This document shows positions 16,889 to 26,105 of a DNA stretch of 64,000 nt, one piece after another. The stretch is from JAJPJE01 sp963848375. Its GTDB lineage: Bacteria; Acidobacteriota; Terriglobia; Terriglobales; Acidobacteriaceae. Each line of letters opens with the position of its first letter. Within the stretch, counting starts at the first letter, position 1. Location of the stretch: assembly GCA_963848375.1 (NCBI GenBank), contig CAWKDK010000003.1, positions 38,092-102,091 on the forward strand, read 5' to 3'. A program made the translations under genes and the position numbers. The notes beneath the pieces are model-generated. The model was not told the DNA's origin. It made no database searches and saw only the letters and a program-made list of their open reading frames with translations.

Positions 16889-17131
16889 TCCCCGCCAGCT
16901 CATTTCGCGTCTAACGAGTGGACTTTAGGGCCTACCACGTGAAAAATCAGTCCCATAGCGGGAATCGGGAAGACGCCCTATTTCGGCATTCCATTTTTCG
17001 GGACTAGAATTTTATTTTTTGAGTTACCCGGCAATTATCGGCGATCATTGGGGCTGTAAGATGGGGCCGGACAAAATCGATTTACGCTTCCGGCGCAGCT
17101 GGTTTGAAAGAATCAGAGTTGGAGTAACGGT
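16889..17131. other. Spacer with two interleaved inverted pairings
   Basis: No gene is seen. TAGGGC (16926-16931) can pair with GCCCTA (16975-16980), and AGTCCC (16949-16954) with GGGACT (17000-17005). The two pairings interleave as in a pseudoknot. An AT-rich run follows at about 17007-17020. Six-base pairings can occur by chance, so this is only a candidate leader RNA or promoter region for the next gene. Confidence 0.3.
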
Positions 17132-17665
17132 TTGATAACGCTTGTAGCCGTAGTCGCGGTGATCGCAATTCTGTTTCTGTACTGGAATTTTCGCCGCGAG
17201 CGGATCCTGGTACGGAATCTCGAAGACCTGGCGGGACAAACCCAGCCAGTGGACTTCGCGGCCTTCAGCAATCTGCTGGACGCGAGCCAGGAGCAGTTCC
17301 TGAAACAAAGATTGTCGGCGAACGATTACCGGCAGCTGCGGCGCGCGCGACTGCTGGCTACGCTGGAATATGTAAAACGCCTGGCGCACAATGCGCAGGT
17401 GCTGATGCGGTTGGGCGAAGCGGCGCGCCACAGTTCCGAACCGGAGGTGGCGAAGGCCGCGCAGGCGCTGGTGAACAACGCGCTGCGCATGCGGCTGCTG
17501 GCCATGAGCGTCACCTTGAAGCTGTATGGAGAGCTGCTGGTGCCACAGTTTTCTGCTGAGCTGGAGCCGGTGGCGGATCGGTATCGTCAGTTGACCGAGG
17601 CGGCGGGATTGCTGGCGCGTCTGCAACAGCCGGCGTTTGCGGGTAGAGTGGCAGCGATGCTCTAG
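17132..17665 (+). CDS. Single-pass membrane protein with helical cytoplasmic domain, unknown function
   Basis: The 177-residue product has one N-terminal transmembrane helix (ITLVAVVAVIAILFLYW). A helix-rich, coiled-coil-like remainder follows (ASQEQFLKQRLSANDYRQLR, later ALRMRLLAMSVTLKLYGELL). The start is TTG at 17132, preceded by GGAG; no ATG would keep the membrane helix. I do not recognise the family. The charge pattern (RRER after the helix) suggests that the bulk is cytoplasmic. It stands alone and is followed by a strong terminator. Confidence 0.7.
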   Translation: MITLVAVVAVIAILFLYWNFRRERILVRNLEDLAGQTQPVDFAAFSNLLDASQEQFLKQRLSANDYRQLRRARLLATLEYVKRLAHNAQVLMRLGEAARHSSEPEVAKAAQALVNNALRMRLLAMSVTLKLYGELLVPQFSAELEPVADRYRQLTEAAGLLARLQQPAFAGRVAAML

Positions 17666-17700
17666 AAGCAGTGGTTAGTGATTAGTGGCTAGTGGTTAGA

Positions 17701-17728
17701 GGGGGCTGAAGCCCCCTTTTCTTTTTTT
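17701..17728 (+). terminator. Intrinsic terminator
   Basis: GGGGGCT-GA-AGCCCCC is followed by TTTTCTTTTTTT. It lies 36 bases after the stop of the preceding gene, and a TAGT-type repeat (17667-17699) sits between them. Confidence 0.85.
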
Positions 17729-17735
17729 CGTTATT

Positions 17736-17815
17736 CCCACCCGTCGCCAAAAGATGGCGCGGGTGGGGCACCCAGCTGAAAATCCAAGGCAAAGGCCGCG
17801 GACAGGAATGTCCGC
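17736..17815. repeat. Two REP-like palindromes
   Basis: CCCACCCGTCGCC..GGCGCGGGTGGG (17736-17767) is an imperfect palindrome followed by GCACCC. Its close relative lies at 31596. GCGGACA-GGAA-TGTCCGC (17798-17815) is a second, perfect palindrome. Both sit in the spacer before the ferredoxin gene. Confidence 0.7.
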
Positions 17816-17917
17816 GCCACACAAGCAACACATTCGCTGCGCGATGTACGACCAGCATTTATCCCGTTGCGATGATCACGAAGATCATCCTTGCGCAGTT
17901 GCTGTTATAACTTCTCA

Positions 17918-18289
17918 ATGGCCAAGTTCCTGCACCACATCTTTATATGTTGTAACCAGCGCCCGGAGGGGCATCCGCGGGGATCGTGCGATCCGAGTGG
18001 GGAAGGCAATCTCCAGAAAGTTTTCAAGAAGAAGCTGGCTGAGGCCGGAGTGCGCGCCGAAGTACGCGCGAATAAGTCCGGGTGCCTGGATCAATGCGAG
18101 CACGGGCCGACGGTAGTCGTGTACCCGGAGGCGGTCTGGTACGGCTTTGTAGATGCGGCCGATGTGGAAGAGATTGTGACGTCTCACATCGTGAATGGCC
18201 GTCCCGTGGAGCGCCTGCAATTGGCGGATAGCTGCATCAATACGGCGAGTTGTCCTCACAAACCGCGGCCCCAGGTAAATCAGGGCTAA
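17918..18289 (+). CDS. Thioredoxin-like [2Fe-2S] ferredoxin
   Basis: The 123-residue protein has the thioredoxin-like ferredoxin pattern: HIFICCNQRP with a Cys pair near residues 10-11 and then CDPSG near 23. CLDQCEHGPTVVVYPEAVWY supplies two further Cys near 55-59. These ligands fit a [2Fe-2S] cluster as in the NuoE/Fdx thioredoxin-fold group. A C-terminal Cys-containing extension (DSCINTASCPHKPRP) is unusual. The start at 17918 gives the family N-terminus (MAKFLHHIF). It probably acts as a soluble electron carrier; the partner is unknown. The spacer ahead holds REP-like elements. Confidence 0.85.
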   Translation: MAKFLHHIFICCNQRPEGHPRGSCDPSGEGNLQKVFKKKLAEAGVRAEVRANKSGCLDQCEHGPTVVVYPEAVWYGFVDAADVEEIVTSHIVNGRPVERLQLADSCINTASCPHKPRPQVNQG

Positions 18290-18385
18290 TCGCGGGAACC
18301 TTTTTCCGTCATAAATCGTAGAGAGAAGTAGGGTGGGGACAGGCTATCGTCTCGCGCCCGGATACGTCCAAACAACAGGCCCCCT

Positions 18386-19645
18386 ATGGTTTTTCGCGAT
18401 CTGATCGTCGATGTTTATCGAACCCTGATGGCGCACAAGTTGCGCACGGCACTCACCATGTTTGGCATCGCGTGGGGCATCGTTTCCATGGTGCTGATGG
18501 TTGCGGCCGGAGAAGGACTGCGCGAAGGTCAGGCGAAAGTAGCGGCTACGCTCGGCAAGGACATCATGATTGTCTTCGCCGGAACCACCAGCACCCAGGC
18601 TGGCGGGTTGCGAGCCGGCCGCAAAATTCGATACGAGGATACGGATGCGGCTCTGATCGAGAGTGACGCCCCCGATTGCAAATACGCGCTGCCGGAGATC
18701 GAGCAGAAAGATGTTCGTATCGTAAGCCGATTCAATTCCGCGAGCCTGATCGTGACAGGATCGTTGCCTCCGTTCGGTGAAGTCCGCAGCATCGATATTG
18801 CGGACGGTCGGTACTACAGCTGGGAAGACCAGCGTGAGGCGCGGAGAGTGGTCGTACTCGGTGCGGAAGCAAAGAAGCAACTCTTCGCGTATCGTCCGGC
18901 ACTTGGCGAGACGATCGAGATTGGCGGATTTCCGTTCACGGTCATTGGCGTCAGCAAGAAGAAAGATCAAGACTCGAGCTACGACGGTTTTGACGTAAAC
19001 AAACTGTTCATACCGTTTGCCGTGGTGGAACGCGACTTCCCCAACAAACCTCCGGCCACGGCGCACACCTTGGATCAAATGCTGGTGGTTCCTAAGTCAG
19101 TGCAGCAGCACGAGGCGTGCAAATCAGAAACACGCGCGGTGCTGGGGAAAATTCACAATTTCGATCCGACGGACAAAGAGGCTGCGCCCATCTGGGACAC
19201 GATTGAGGAAGCGAAGGCCTTTGCGCAGATGACCGATGGAATGAAGTATTTCCTCGGCGCGGTGGGAATCACCACGCTGTTCCTGGGCGGCCTCGGCGTG
19301 ATGAATGTAATGCTGGTCGCAGTGCGTGAACGTACGCGCGAGATTGGCGTGCGCAAAGCCGTGGGCGCGGCGTCGAGAGCGATCATCATGCAATTTGTCA
19401 CGGAGACGGTGCTGGTGGTCTTTATCAGCGGAGCGATCGGGCTGGGAATTGCGTTTGGCTTCTGTGCGCTGGTGAACCTATTGCCGATGCCGGAATTCTT
19501 TGCGGGTCTGATTCCAACCTGGAGCTCCGGATTGCTCGCGGCAGGATTGCTGGGAATCGTGGCGATGGGATCTGCAATCTATCCGGCGAGAAGAGCGGCG
19601 TCGGTGGATCCGATTGAAGCGCTGCGGTATGAGGCGGGTGGCTAG
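18386..19645 (+). CDS. MacB-type ABC transporter permease
   Basis: The 419-residue permease has an N-terminal membrane helix (HKLRTALTMFGIAWGIVSMV), then a large periplasmic MacB_PCD domain (about 60-280). Three C-terminal helices of the FtsX domain follow, with the signature LGGLGVMNVMLVAVRERTRE and REIGVRKAVGA. It ends with the family closing motif YPARRAASVDPIEALRYE. Such permeases export peptides or small molecules, or act as mechanotransmitters, with an ATPase partner. No ATPase gene is adjacent, so the partner is encoded elsewhere. It is followed three bases later by a second permease of the same type. Confidence 0.88.
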   Translation: MVFRDLIVDVYRTLMAHKLRTALTMFGIAWGIVSMVLMVAAGEGLREGQAKVAATLGKDIMIVFAGTTSTQAGGLRAGRKIRYEDTDAALIESDAPDCKYALPEIEQKDVRIVSRFNSASLIVTGSLPPFGEVRSIDIADGRYYSWEDQREARRVVVLGAEAKKQLFAYRPALGETIEIGGFPFTVIGVSKKKDQDSSYDGFDVNKLFIPFAVVERDFPNKPPATAHTLDQMLVVPKSVQQHEACKSETRAVLGKIHNFDPTDKEAAPIWDTIEEAKAFAQMTDGMKYFLGAVGITTLFLGGLGVMNVMLVAVRERTREIGVRKAVGAASRAIIMQFVTETVLVVFISGAIGLGIAFGFCALVNLLPMPEFFAGLIPTWSSGLLAAGLLGIVAMGSAIYPARRAASVDPIEALRYEAGG

Positions 19646-19648
19646 CGC

Positions 19649-20909
19649 ATGGGCATGATCAAAGAAATCGTGAAGGAAGCCTGGACCGCGTTGCAACGCA
19701 GCCGTGTGCGCAGCGTGCTGACCATGCTCGGGATCGTGTGGGGAATCGCGGCGGTAACACTGCTGATCTCGTATGGCGATGGATTCCGAAATGTGCTCGT
19801 GAACTGCATTCGAGGCATTCGGGCGTGATGCGGTGGTCTGTTGGCCGCAGGCGACGAGCGAACAACCCGGCGGACAGCGCGCTGGCAAGGTGGTGCACTT
19901 CGAGCAGGAGGATGTGGACCTGATCCGCTCGAATGTGAGTGTTGTGAAGAACGTTTGCCTCGAGTCGGTGCGCTGGAAAACGATCAGTTACCAGGACACG
20001 ATGGCCAATACCGCGATTCGCGGTGTGTGCCCGGTCTACGGAGAGATGCGCAACGAAGTTCCCCGGAATGGGCGCTGGATCAATGCATCGGACATGGTGG
20101 AGCGCCGTCGCGTGGTGTTCATCGGTGAGAGGCTCTATCACAAGCTGTTCAAGGGCAGGCCCGCGGTTAACGAAGAGGTAAGAATCGATGGTGTCCGGTT
20201 CACGGTGATTGGCGTGATGGATCGGAAGATGCAGCTGAGCAACTACTTTACCAGCGACGACGAATCCGCATTCATCCCGTATTCCGCCGCCAGCGATTTG
20301 TGGGACACGCGTTACGCGAGCGTGCTGGTATTCGAGCCGGTGACGCCCTTGTTCGAAAAGAAAGCGATGAAGGATGTGCGCGCCGAGATCGCGGAGCGGC
20401 AACAGTTTTCGCCAACGGACGAGAAGGCGATCCAGATGTTCGGGCGCGAGGAATTCCGTCCGGTGATTGATGGAATCACGATTGGCCTGGAGATGCTGCT
20501 GATGTTCATCGGCGCACTCACATTGGGAATCGGCGGCGTTGGGCTGATGAACATCATGCTGGTGTCGGTGGACGAGCGCACACGTGAAATTGGATTGCGC
20601 ATGGCGCTGGGCGCAAAGAAGAGTTACATACGACTGCAATTCCTGGCCGAAGCGCTAGTGTTGGCATTGATCGGAGGAGCGATCGGCATCGGGCTGTCGT
20701 ATCTGATCGCGCTGTCGGTGGGCACGCTGCCTCTGCTGGGACCGCTCTACGAAGACACTTCAGGCAAGGCGGATATTCATCTGCAAATCTCGGGACAGAC
20801 AGTGATCTTGTCGACGATCATCCTGATGTTCGTGGGATTGATCAGCGCGTGGTTCCCGGCGCAACGGGCTTCCAAAATGGACCCGGTGGAAGCGCTGCGG
20901 TACGAATAG
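19649..20909 (+). pseudogene. MacB-type ABC transporter permease, single frameshift
   Basis: The start codon ATG 19649 and RBS-like context give MGMIKEIVKEAWTALQRSRV, then the first membrane helix (TMLGIVWGIAAVTLLISYG). The frame closes at 19828. The rest of the protein continues from the +1 frame (VVCWPQATSEQPGGQRAGK onward) to 20909 with a complete FtsX domain (RTREIGLRMALGAKKSYI) and the end FPAQRASKMDPVEALRYE. Removing the A at about 19808 restores an uninterrupted protein through FEAFGRDAVVCWP, which matches the family. This is either a recent inactivation or a sequence error. It probably pairs with the preceding permease as a heterodimer. Confidence 0.85.
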
Positions 20910-20923
20910 AAACCATCCAAAAC

Positions 20924-21841
20924 TTAGATCGGTCCTCTCGAGCGCCGCAGAAGAACTGCAGCCGCAAGAAATGCTGCGGTAATCGCCAGTCCGATCCAAA
21001 GACCCGGACTGATTAGAAATTGCCCGACGTTGAGGTGCAACGGGTGGTCGATCGACATGCTGCTCGCCGGAAAGGGAGCACTTTCGTGGCCGCCGGCGAA
21101 GCGGTGCGAAAGCATGGAAGCGAAATGCGAGGTGTGAAAGGCGATTCTCTCGAAGAACCCGATCGCGAGAGGCGGTAACACCGCCCACAAGAATGGCGCT
21201 CGTCGCGCCCAAGCGGAAACGAAAAAGGACCAGCCATAGAACGGTGCGTACCAGAGCGAATGGACAGCCACAAGATGATAGAGAAGCATTACCCACGTCT
21301 GGAACAGCGGCACATGATCCCACAATGACGCGACACTTTGGCCGCCGATCGACACGACGACGGTGCCCCAGAGCAGCATGATCGATTGAGCAATCGCAGT
21401 AACTGCAAAGGTGAGCAGCGGCAGAACCACGAGTGGAATTGCGGCCTTCGAGAGGACGGTCATCGCATCGGAAACAGGCAGTGACTTCCAGAAGAGGATG
21501 CTGCGATCGCGACGCTCCCCATGCAGGGAGTCGAGAGAATAAAAGATCGAGACAATGAACGTAGTCCCCATGAGCAGCAGAGCGACGAAGTTGTAAGGCT
21601 CGATGGCCGTTGAAGACTGAGGATTAACTCTAAGCGCCACTTCCCAGATTCCCAGGAAAGAGCTGACCATGAACGCGAACAGCGCTATAGCAGACACGAT
21701 GAGCGGTGCTAGAACGATGGAACGGTACTCCCATAGTTCGCGTCGCACCGACCAGTAGAGAGGCCGCGTCGGCGACAGCAGGGCAGGATCCGCTCCTTGC
21801 TGGCCGAAGGACTCGGACAAGACGCCCGATTCAGTATTCAT
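20924..21841 (-). CDS. ABC-2 type transporter permease
   Basis: The 305-residue protein has about six hydrophobic segments (for example IVLAPLIVSAIALFAFMVSS and a last one WIGLAITAAFLAAAVLL). It also has the ABC-2 landmark LLLMGTTFIVSIFYSLDSLHGERRDRSILFWKSLPVS, in which the conserved E-R-D-R-x-I follows a helix. Its start overlaps the stop of the ATPase gene by four bases (ATGA), so the two are translationally coupled. With the GntR gene upstream it forms a YtrA-like regulator/ATPase/permease operon. The substrate is unknown. It converges with the MacB-type permease. Confidence 0.85.
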   Translation of the reverse strand: MNTESGVLSESFGQQGADPALLSPTRPLYWSVRRELWEYRSIVLAPLIVSAIALFAFMVSSFLGIWEVALRVNPQSSTAIEPYNFVALLLMGTTFIVSIFYSLDSLHGERRDRSILFWKSLPVSDAMTVLSKAAIPLVVLPLLTFAVTAIAQSIMLLWGTVVVSIGGQSVASLWDHVPLFQTWVMLLYHLVAVHSLWYAPFYGWSFFVSAWARRAPFLWAVLPPLAIGFFERIAFHTSHFASMLSHRFAGGHESAPFPASSMSIDHPLHLNVGQFLISPGLWIGLAITAAFLAAAVLLRRSRGPI

Positions 21842-22710
21842 TGAGCCGCTCCTCTGATTCCGGCTTGCTTCTCCATCACTGCGACGAACAGGTCGGCAAT
21901 GCTGGGCGTTCGCACTTCACCAAATTTTCCGAGTTGCTGCCGATCGACTCCATCGAACAGCAGGATGTTTCGACCGAATCCCTGGCGTTCGTTCACAGGT
22001 TTCAGAGCACGCGCCGCGGCGAGTTGCTCGGGATGCACCATCACTTCCGAATAACGCGATTCCAGTTGCTCCATGCTGCTATCGAAGACGATGCGGCCGC
22101 GGTTAATGAACATCACATCGGTAAGTACGTTCTGTATCTCTTCCACTTGATGCGTGGTCACCAGGATGGTGCGGCTGCGATCGAAGTAGTCGTTCAGCAG
22201 CGAATCGTAGAACTGCTTGCGAAAGAGGATGTCGAGCCCAAGGGTTGGCTCGTCGAGCACAAGCAATTTCGCATCGATGGCCATCACAAGCGCGAGGTGC
22301 AGTTGCGTCACCATGCCCTTCGACAATGTCCTGATCTTGCTGGTGCGCCCGATGGTGGTTTTCGCAAGAAAACTTTCGGCCTTCGCACGATCGAATCGCG
22401 GATGAACGCCGGCAACATAATCGAACGCCTGTGAAACGCGCATCCAGCGCGGCAGTACGGCGACATCAGCAATGAAGCATACGTCGCGCATGAGCTGATC
22501 ACGCTGGCTCCAGGGATCGCGTCCGAGTACGTTCAGCTCTCCCTGATATGCGGTGAGTCCGAGAATCGCGTTCAGCGCGGTGGTTTTGCCGGCGCCGTTC
22601 GGACCGATCAATCCGAGAATGCGGCCCTCTTCAACGCGCAAATTGATGCCATCCAGCGCAACGGTTGTGCCAAAGGCTTTGCGCAGACCGCGGGCTTCTA
22701 TGCATGTCAT
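21838..22710 (-). CDS. ABC transporter ATP-binding protein
   Basis: The ATPase (290 residues from ATG 22710) has Walker A GPNGAGKTT near residue 36, a signature region TLSKGMVTQLHLALVMAI and Walker B LLVLDEPTLGLD. The signature helix reads LSKGM rather than the common LSGGQ, as in YtrB/EcsA-type exporters. The H-loop is VTTHQVEEI. The start at 22710 begins directly with the family sequence MTCIEARGLRKAFG; the longer in-frame reading to 22854 would overlap gntR and is rejected. It energises the permease encoded next. Confidence 0.9.
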   Translation of the reverse strand: MTCIEARGLRKAFGTTVALDGINLRVEEGRILGLIGPNGAGKTTALNAILGLTAYQGELNVLGRDPWSQRDQLMRDVCFIADVAVLPRWMRVSQAFDYVAGVHPRFDRAKAESFLAKTTIGRTSKIRTLSKGMVTQLHLALVMAIDAKLLVLDEPTLGLDILFRKQFYDSLLNDYFDRSRTILVTTHQVEEIQNVLTDVMFINRGRIVFDSSMEQLESRYSEVMVHPEQLAAARALKPVNERQGFGRNILLFDGVDRQQLGKFGEVRTPSIADLFVAVMEKQAGIRGAAQ

Positions 22711-22715
22711 GATCT

Positions 22716-23135
22716 TCAGCGCTCCTTCTTGGAGGAATTCGAGGCAGAGGGTTTCGGCTGTTTGTCCTTTGACGAGGTTCGCGGGTTCGCGCCGTCGAGC
22801 AGGTCTTCCGCCGTCAGGCCGAGCCGCTGAATGGTCTCTTGAATCCTGGGCCATTCTTCGGCAAGAAATTTCTGGCGTTCTCCCTGCAGCAACAAGCTGC
22901 GTGCTCCGGCGTTGATGAACATGCCACGGCCGCGCCTGGTTTCGACCAGGCCCTCGTCCACTAGTTGCTGATAGCCCTTAAGAACCGTGAGCGGGTTGAC
23001 CCGATATTCAGCCGCGACAGTGCGCACGGAGGGCAGCGGATCGCCTTCCTTGAGAACGCCGTCGAGAATCATCGCGACCACGCGGTCGCGAAGCTGGCGA
23101 TAAATCGGCTGACTGTCGTTCCACTCACGGTCCAT
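22716..23135 (-). CDS. GntR-family transcriptional regulator (YtrA type)
   Basis: The 139-residue protein has a GntR winged helix (QPIYRQLRDRVVAMILDGVL, then LPSVRTVAAEYRVNPLTVLKGYQQL) and only a short helical C-terminus. This is typical of the YtrA subfamily, which regulates its own ABC operon. The stop lies five bases before the ATPase start. A short Lys/Ser-rich tail ends the protein. It probably represses the operon in response to cell-envelope stress (inferred from the subfamily). Confidence 0.9.
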   Translation of the reverse strand: MDREWNDSQPIYRQLRDRVVAMILDGVLKEGDPLPSVRTVAAEYRVNPLTVLKGYQQLVDEGLVETRRGRGMFINAGARSLLLQGERQKFLAEEWPRIQETIQRLGLTAEDLLDGANPRTSSKDKQPKPSASNSSKKER

Positions 23136-23175
23136 CAGGTTTTCCAGATAGCCCCTTGCTGGGAATTTGCTCCGA

Positions 23176-23748
23176 TCATTTCGTCCGTTGCAGATCGAAG
23201 TGCGCGTGCATAGGTTTGTCCCCTGGCATCATATAGGTCCAGTCCTCGGTATGGTGATTCGCATCAATGGCCGTGAACACGGCATGATGCATGTGCCCGT
23301 ATTGAGTGCCACCTGAGATGTCGACGAAATCAAATTCGATCGTTTTTCCGTCCGGCGACTTTCGCGCGACCATCCGTGGACGATTGCCGGCGTCACAATA
23401 ATGGACAAGTGTGAGGCGGTCGCTGTCCAGATAGAGCATGGTGACCGGATGATCGTACTTCGCAGGATCGAGTGGCGTTCCGGCTTCCTGCATCTCGTGC
23501 ACGAGCGCGTTTCCGCGGGAAGTCACGCGCATCGTGATCTGTAAGGGCTTGCCATCGCTCATTTGAGGTTGCGGCGGCTCGAGTGTAACTGAGCCTTCCC
23601 AAGTGCCCGCGAGGGTCTTGATCGTGTCGAAAGAGATTTGCGCCTCGGATTTCGACGCGGCCGGTTTCGGCATGTCATGGTTCTGCGCGAAAGCCCCAGT
23701 GGCTAACGAGAGCAAAACAACGGTGAGGACAAAACGAAGAGACTTCAT
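23176..23748 (-). CDS. Secreted calycin/lipocalin-like protein (DUF1579-like)
   Basis: The 190-residue protein starts with a Sec signal peptide (MKSLRFVLTVVLLSLATGAF, cleaved near AQN). The mature part is a beta-rich domain with FDTIKTLAGTWEGSVTLE and ALVHEMQEAG, followed by a His-rich segment (YGHMHHAVFTAIDANHHTE). Such domains fold as 8-10 stranded barrels that bind small ligands. No catalytic motif is seen. It lies upstream of gntR on the same strand and may be cotranscribed (40-base gap). A candidate operator lies about 100 bases upstream of its start. Confidence 0.7.
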   Translation of the reverse strand: MKSLRFVLTVVLLSLATGAFAQNHDMPKPAASKSEAQISFDTIKTLAGTWEGSVTLEPPQPQMSDGKPLQITMRVTSRGNALVHEMQEAGTPLDPAKYDHPVTMLYLDSDRLTLVHYCDAGNRPRMVARKSPDGKTIEFDFVDISGGTQYGHMHHAVFTAIDANHHTEDWTYMMPGDKPMHAHFDLQRTK

Positions 23749-24062
23749 GGTGATTCTCCTTCAGGAGGTCATTTCTTTTGCTATCAAGGCTGGAGTCATT
23801 TGTCGGGACGACATCTCCCGCAGTGCAAGAAGCCAGTCAGATAGCTACTGTTATACTTAACTATAACACTATATCTCATGTCAAGTTGTTTTGGACTTGT
23901 TGTATATGCCGCAGTGCGGTGCTGCCTTGGTTCTAATGTTTTCCCTTGATTGAACCGCCTACTCACCCGCCCTAGGATTAGCCTTCGCCCTTCATCAAAT
24001 GGCCTCTTTGCGGCAAAAGCTGAGCCGTCGAGGACTGTTGTGCCGGGACGAATTGGAGCGCC
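23749..24062. promoter_or_regulatory. Divergent promoter region with palindromic operator candidate
   Basis: This 314-base gap separates the divergent genes. It holds the perfect palindrome GTTATA-CTTAAC-TATAAC (23850-23867) in an AT-rich stretch, which is unusual for this GC-rich sequence. This fits a dimeric regulator site for the 23748 transcript or for the ABC exporter. The remainder (about 23880-24062) shows no gene. Confidence 0.45.
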
Positions 24063-26045
24063 ATGTCTACCGGTCCCAGCATCTGGACGCACATAGGAGT
24101 CGACCGCCGCGATCATTCCCGGCGGCCGAGCCAGAAGCATCCTGACGGGACCAAAAAACCCGGTGTGCTGGTACGAGTATGGCAACAGTCGCGCCCGTGT
24201 TGGCCGCATCTCGCAGGCATCCTCTTCCTCACTCTGCTCTCCACTCCGTTTGCCCTCTTGCTGCCGCTGCCTCTGAAACTGGTTGTGGACAATGTGATTG
24301 GCAAGCAGCCTTTGCCACGAGTTCTGCAGCCGTGGATTCCCGCGTGGATCACGCAATCAAGCGGGATGATGATGGTGCTGGCTGCGGGCACATTGCTGGC
24401 GATCGGGCTGCTGATGCAATTACAGTCACTCGCCAGCTGGTTGCTGCAGACTTACACGGGGGAAAAGCTGGTGATGGAGTTTCGCGCCCGGCTATTCGCT
24501 CACGTGCAGCGTCTGAACCTGGCGTTTCATGATCGCAAAGGAACGAGCGATACCGTCTATCGCATACAGCACGACGCGCCTTCGATTCAGCTGATCACAA
24601 TCCAGGGATTTCTCCCGTTCGTCAGCTCCGCTTTTGCCTTCGTCGGCATGGCATTGGTGACGTGGCGCATGGACTGGAAACTGTCCTTGATTGCATTCGC
24701 GCTCTCGCCGCCGCTGTTCTGGCTGGCACGCGCTTCTAGCCGCAAAGTGCACGAGGGCTGGCACGAAGTGAAGGAGATGGACAGCAGCGCCATGTCGGTG
24801 CTGGAAGAAGTACTGGGATCGATGCGGCTGGTGAAGGCCTTCGGACGCGAGCGCGACGAGGATATACGCTTTGTTACGCGATCGAACCAGCGCATGTGGG
24901 GACAGATCAGGTTAGCCTTCGTGCAAGCGGGATATCACTGTGCCACTGGTTTGCTGATTGCAGTTGGCACCGGCGCTGCTCTATTGGTGGGCGCGCTGCA
25001 TGTGCGTTCCGGAGTGCTGACGCTAGGCGAGTTGCTCATCGTGATGGCCTACATGGGCCAGTTGTATGAGCCGCTGCGAACCATGAGCACCAAGCTGCCG
25101 GAATTGCAGTCGTGGATGGTGAGCGTGGAGCGCGCGCTGATGCTGCTCGACGAAGCGGAGGAGCCGCTGCAATCGTCGACGGCGCTTGCAATCGAAAAAG
25201 TGGTGGGCCGCATTGAGTTCCAGAGCGTTTCGTTCGCATATCCGAACGGGCATCGCGTGTTCGAGGATGTTTCGTTTGTGATCGAATCCGGGCGACGCGT
25301 GGGTATCGTGGGTCCCACGGGCTCGGGGAAGAGCACGCTCGTCAGCCTGCTGCTGCGCTTCTACGATCCAACCAGCGGAAGGATTCTGCTGGATGGCGTC
25401 GATCTGCGCGAGTACCGGTTGCAGGATCTACGAAATCAGTTCGCGATTGTTCCGCAGGAACCAGTGCTGTTTTCGACCAGCATCGCCGAGAACATTGCGT
25501 TCGCGCGTCCGAGCGCGCAAGAGCACGAGGTTGTTGCGGCCGCAGTCGCGGCGAATGCTCACGATTTCATCGAGCGTCTGCCTGATCAGTACGAGAATGA
25601 AGTTGGAGACCGTGGCGCGCGTCTCTCCGGCGGTGAGCGCCAGCGGGTGGCGATTGCGCGAGCATTTCTACGCAACTCTCCGATGCTGATCCTGGACGAG
25701 CCGACCAGCGCCGTGGACTTGAAGACGGAAGCAACGGTGATTGCGGCGACGCGCGAGTTGATGTCCGGACGAACGAGCTTCATGATTGCGCATCGACTGA
25801 GCACGCTTGAAAGTTGCGATGTGCTTTTGCGATTCGAGCAGGGCAAGCTGCATGTAATCGATGAGGATGTCGCCGGGGCGTTGAGGAAAATGGCAGGCGG
25901 CGAGTTGCAAGTGTTTCCAAAGGTAACGCCTCGCGAGGCCAAAGCTCACGAAACCATAGCAAACTCAATAACTTGCGTGGAAAAATCGGCAGTTGCAGCG
26001 GACGATACCTTTCCCACAAACATGATCAGCACAGGGTCGCTCTAA
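24063..26045 (+). CDS. ABC exporter, fused membrane and ATPase domains (MsbA/multidrug type)
   Basis: The 660-residue half-transporter carries an ABC1 exporter domain with six helices (about 45-350). The ATPase follows: Walker A GPTGSGKST near 416, signature LSGGERQRVAIARAF near 520, Walker B MLILDEPTSAVD near 540 and H-loop IAHRLST near 575. A polar 35-residue N-terminal extension precedes the first helix. The C-terminus adds about 60 residues beyond the ATPase. It probably works as a homodimer exporting a lipid or drug. The GT21 gene 60 bases downstream may be in the same transcript, which would suit a glycolipid exporter (inference). Confidence 0.88.
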   Translation: MSTGPSIWTHIGVDRRDHSRRPSQKHPDGTKKPGVLVRVWQQSRPCWPHLAGILFLTLLSTPFALLLPLPLKLVVDNVIGKQPLPRVLQPWIPAWITQSSGMMMVLAAGTLLAIGLLMQLQSLASWLLQTYTGEKLVMEFRARLFAHVQRLNLAFHDRKGTSDTVYRIQHDAPSIQLITIQGFLPFVSSAFAFVGMALVTWRMDWKLSLIAFALSPPLFWLARASSRKVHEGWHEVKEMDSSAMSVLEEVLGSMRLVKAFGRERDEDIRFVTRSNQRMWGQIRLAFVQAGYHCATGLLIAVGTGAALLVGALHVRSGVLTLGELLIVMAYMGQLYEPLRTMSTKLPELQSWMVSVERALMLLDEAEEPLQSSTALAIEKVVGRIEFQSVSFAYPNGHRVFEDVSFVIESGRRVGIVGPTGSGKSTLVSLLLRFYDPTSGRILLDGVDLREYRLQDLRNQFAIVPQEPVLFSTSIAENIAFARPSAQEHEVVAAAVAANAHDFIERLPDQYENEVGDRGARLSGGERQRVAIARAFLRNSPMLILDEPTSAVDLKTEATVIAATRELMSGRTSFMIAHRLSTLESCDVLLRFEQGKLHVIDEDVAGALRKMAGGELQVFPKVTPREAKAHETIANSITCVEKSAVAADDTFPTNMISTGSL

Positions 26046-26105
26046 GCCGCTGGAAAGGGTAGACTTGTACAGCGTTATTCACCGTTATTCATAAGTGGCA
26101 CCCGA

